From an uncultured Lachnospiraceae bacterium (GTDB lineage: Bacteria > Bacillota > Clostridia > Lachnospirales > Lachnospiraceae), in NCBI GenBank assembly GCA_910579685.1, contig CAJTVN010000023.1, positions 1-62,662 on the forward strand: DNA of 62,662 nucleotides, given 5' to 3'. The notes below the pieces were generated by a model, which searched no databases, was not told the DNA's origin, and saw only the letters and a program-made list of their open reading frames with translations. This document shows, piece by piece, positions 62,189 through 62,662 of the stretch; position 1 is the first letter of the stretch; every line of letters starts with the position of its first letter. A program made the position numbers and the translations under genes.

Positions 62189-62463
62189 TGCTGACCAGTC
62201 TTGCCCCCATCCCCTTCGCCACTATCGCCAACCGGGAGGCCGGGCATATGGGGCACAACTATTTCAAGTCCCTTTTCGCCGTAGGGTTCCAGGGGGATGC
62301 TTATCATGGTCTGCATGGCGATTTATGCTGTTCTGGTGCAGGGTATCGCGGCGGGCGACGACATGATGGGGCCATCTGGACCTGTGTGGGGTAAACGGTG
62401 CTGCTGTGTTTCGTTCTCTTCAAGACCGGGAGCCTCTCGAAATCCATATGGGGCGCTCACTAA
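62189..62463 (+). pseudogene. VirB6/TrbL-like conjugation protein, exon 2 (frameshifted)
   Basis: Continues LLTSLAPIPFATIANREAGH and NYFKSLFAVGFQG, then loses frame at a G-run near 62291 (one extra G). The next frame gives LIMVCMAIYAVLVQGIAAGD, then a missing G near 62369 returns to GAIWTCVG followed by TAA where Tyr is expected, and TVLLCFVLFKTGSLSKSIWG before the natural stop at 62461-62463. Three lesions make it non-functional, so the conjugative element is a relic at least here. Confidence 0.72.
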
Positions 62464-62563
62464 AATACCGTTGTAAAATATGCTGTTGAATTTAACATCA
62501 AATCAGGGTATACTAAGGTAGGTAATTGCGAAACAAGTTCGCAATCTTAATTCCAACAGGGAA

Positions 62564-62586
62564 AAAATCCGGTCATGCCGGATTTT
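62564..62586. terminator. Hairpin downstream of the conjugation gene relic
   Basis: AAAATCCGG (62564-62572) pairs with CCGGATTTT (62578-62586) around TCATG, ending in TTTTC. A weaker GCAGAT/ATCTGC hairpin lies near 62630-62650. No gene is seen from 62464 to the window end. Confidence 0.6.
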
Positions 62587-62662
62587 CAGGTGGCGGATGT
62601 GGGTAACCGGATTTTAAGACATGAAAATAAAGCAGATAGGGACATCTGCCTGCGAAATGGCA

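Noticed and set aside
1..62662. CRISPR arrays, rRNA genes, complete insertion sequences or prophage modules
   Set aside because: No regularly spaced repeats with unique spacers, no rRNA sequence and no intact transposase were seen. The only mobile element that looks nearly whole is the group II intron.

Overview
The window looks like chromosomal DNA of a gut-type Lachnospiraceae (Clostridium cluster XIVa) bacterium. The reasons are the family-typical proteins (DUF4364, a two-OB-fold SSB-like protein, eukaryotic-type HisA, class III fructose-bisphosphatase, short-type ArgC), strong GGAGG ribosome sites, and a fairly GC-rich core broken by AT-rich patches of acquired DNA. The genus cannot be settled from sequence alone.

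Layout. 0-1.6 kb: AT-rich accessory DNA with a hicA toxin gene, a hicB antitoxin gene split by an amber codon, and a decayed AlbA_2/Schlafen-type regulator. 1.7-11.5 kb: housekeeping genes, with argC and argG divergent around ArgR-like boxes, then DUF1294, DegV, malic enzyme, a radical SAM protein, DUF4364, a membrane-anchored DUF5722 putative glycosidase and rarA. 11.5-23.6 kb: a surface-protein cluster on the minus strand. It holds an OmpR-type response regulator and histidine kinase, a secreted protein, two lipoproteins (one a propeller plus solute-binding fusion without permeases), a giant LRR membrane protein and a LysM-LRR lipoprotein. The regulator promoter and the LRR promoter both carry 11-bp direct repeats at the same distance from the -10 element, which suggests one regulon. 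23.8-42.9 kb: cspA, hisA-like, a lysine riboswitch in front of dapA-dapB-fbp, cobO-type adenosyltransferase, an SSB-like gene, typA, mgtE, yigZ, PBP1A, a MATE transporter, and an MBOAT/SGNH pair for O-acylation of an extracellular polymer behind a long leader with two small overlapping ORFs.

43.2-45.7 kb: a solitary tRNA-Thr(GGT) with a consensus promoter, followed by an AT-rich island with a PIN toxin-antitoxin pair, an unrecognised ORF and a DUF6431 transposase-type remnant. 45.7-52.4 kb: two ABC exporter half-transporters preceded by hairpins, a GHKL kinase without a membrane domain, a LytTR regulator, and rlmD overlapping the regulator. 52.5-57.9 kb: an acidic membrane protein, pcrA, and a YdjG-like/YdjI-like zinc-ribbon plus SPFH pair. 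58.0-62.7 kb: scar of a conjugative element. A solute-binding lipoprotein gene is cut off, followed by a 5'-truncated glucosaminidase and, head to head with it, a VirB6/TrbL-like gene. That gene is interrupted by a 2.57-kb group II intron with a matching IBS1/EBS1 pair, and its second exon is frameshifted.

The strongest candidates for something undescribed are the two-component/LRR surface regulon (11.5-23.6 kb), the small-ORF leader of the MBOAT operon (40.2-40.5 kb) and the soluble GHKL/LytTR/ABC module (45.7-51 kb).
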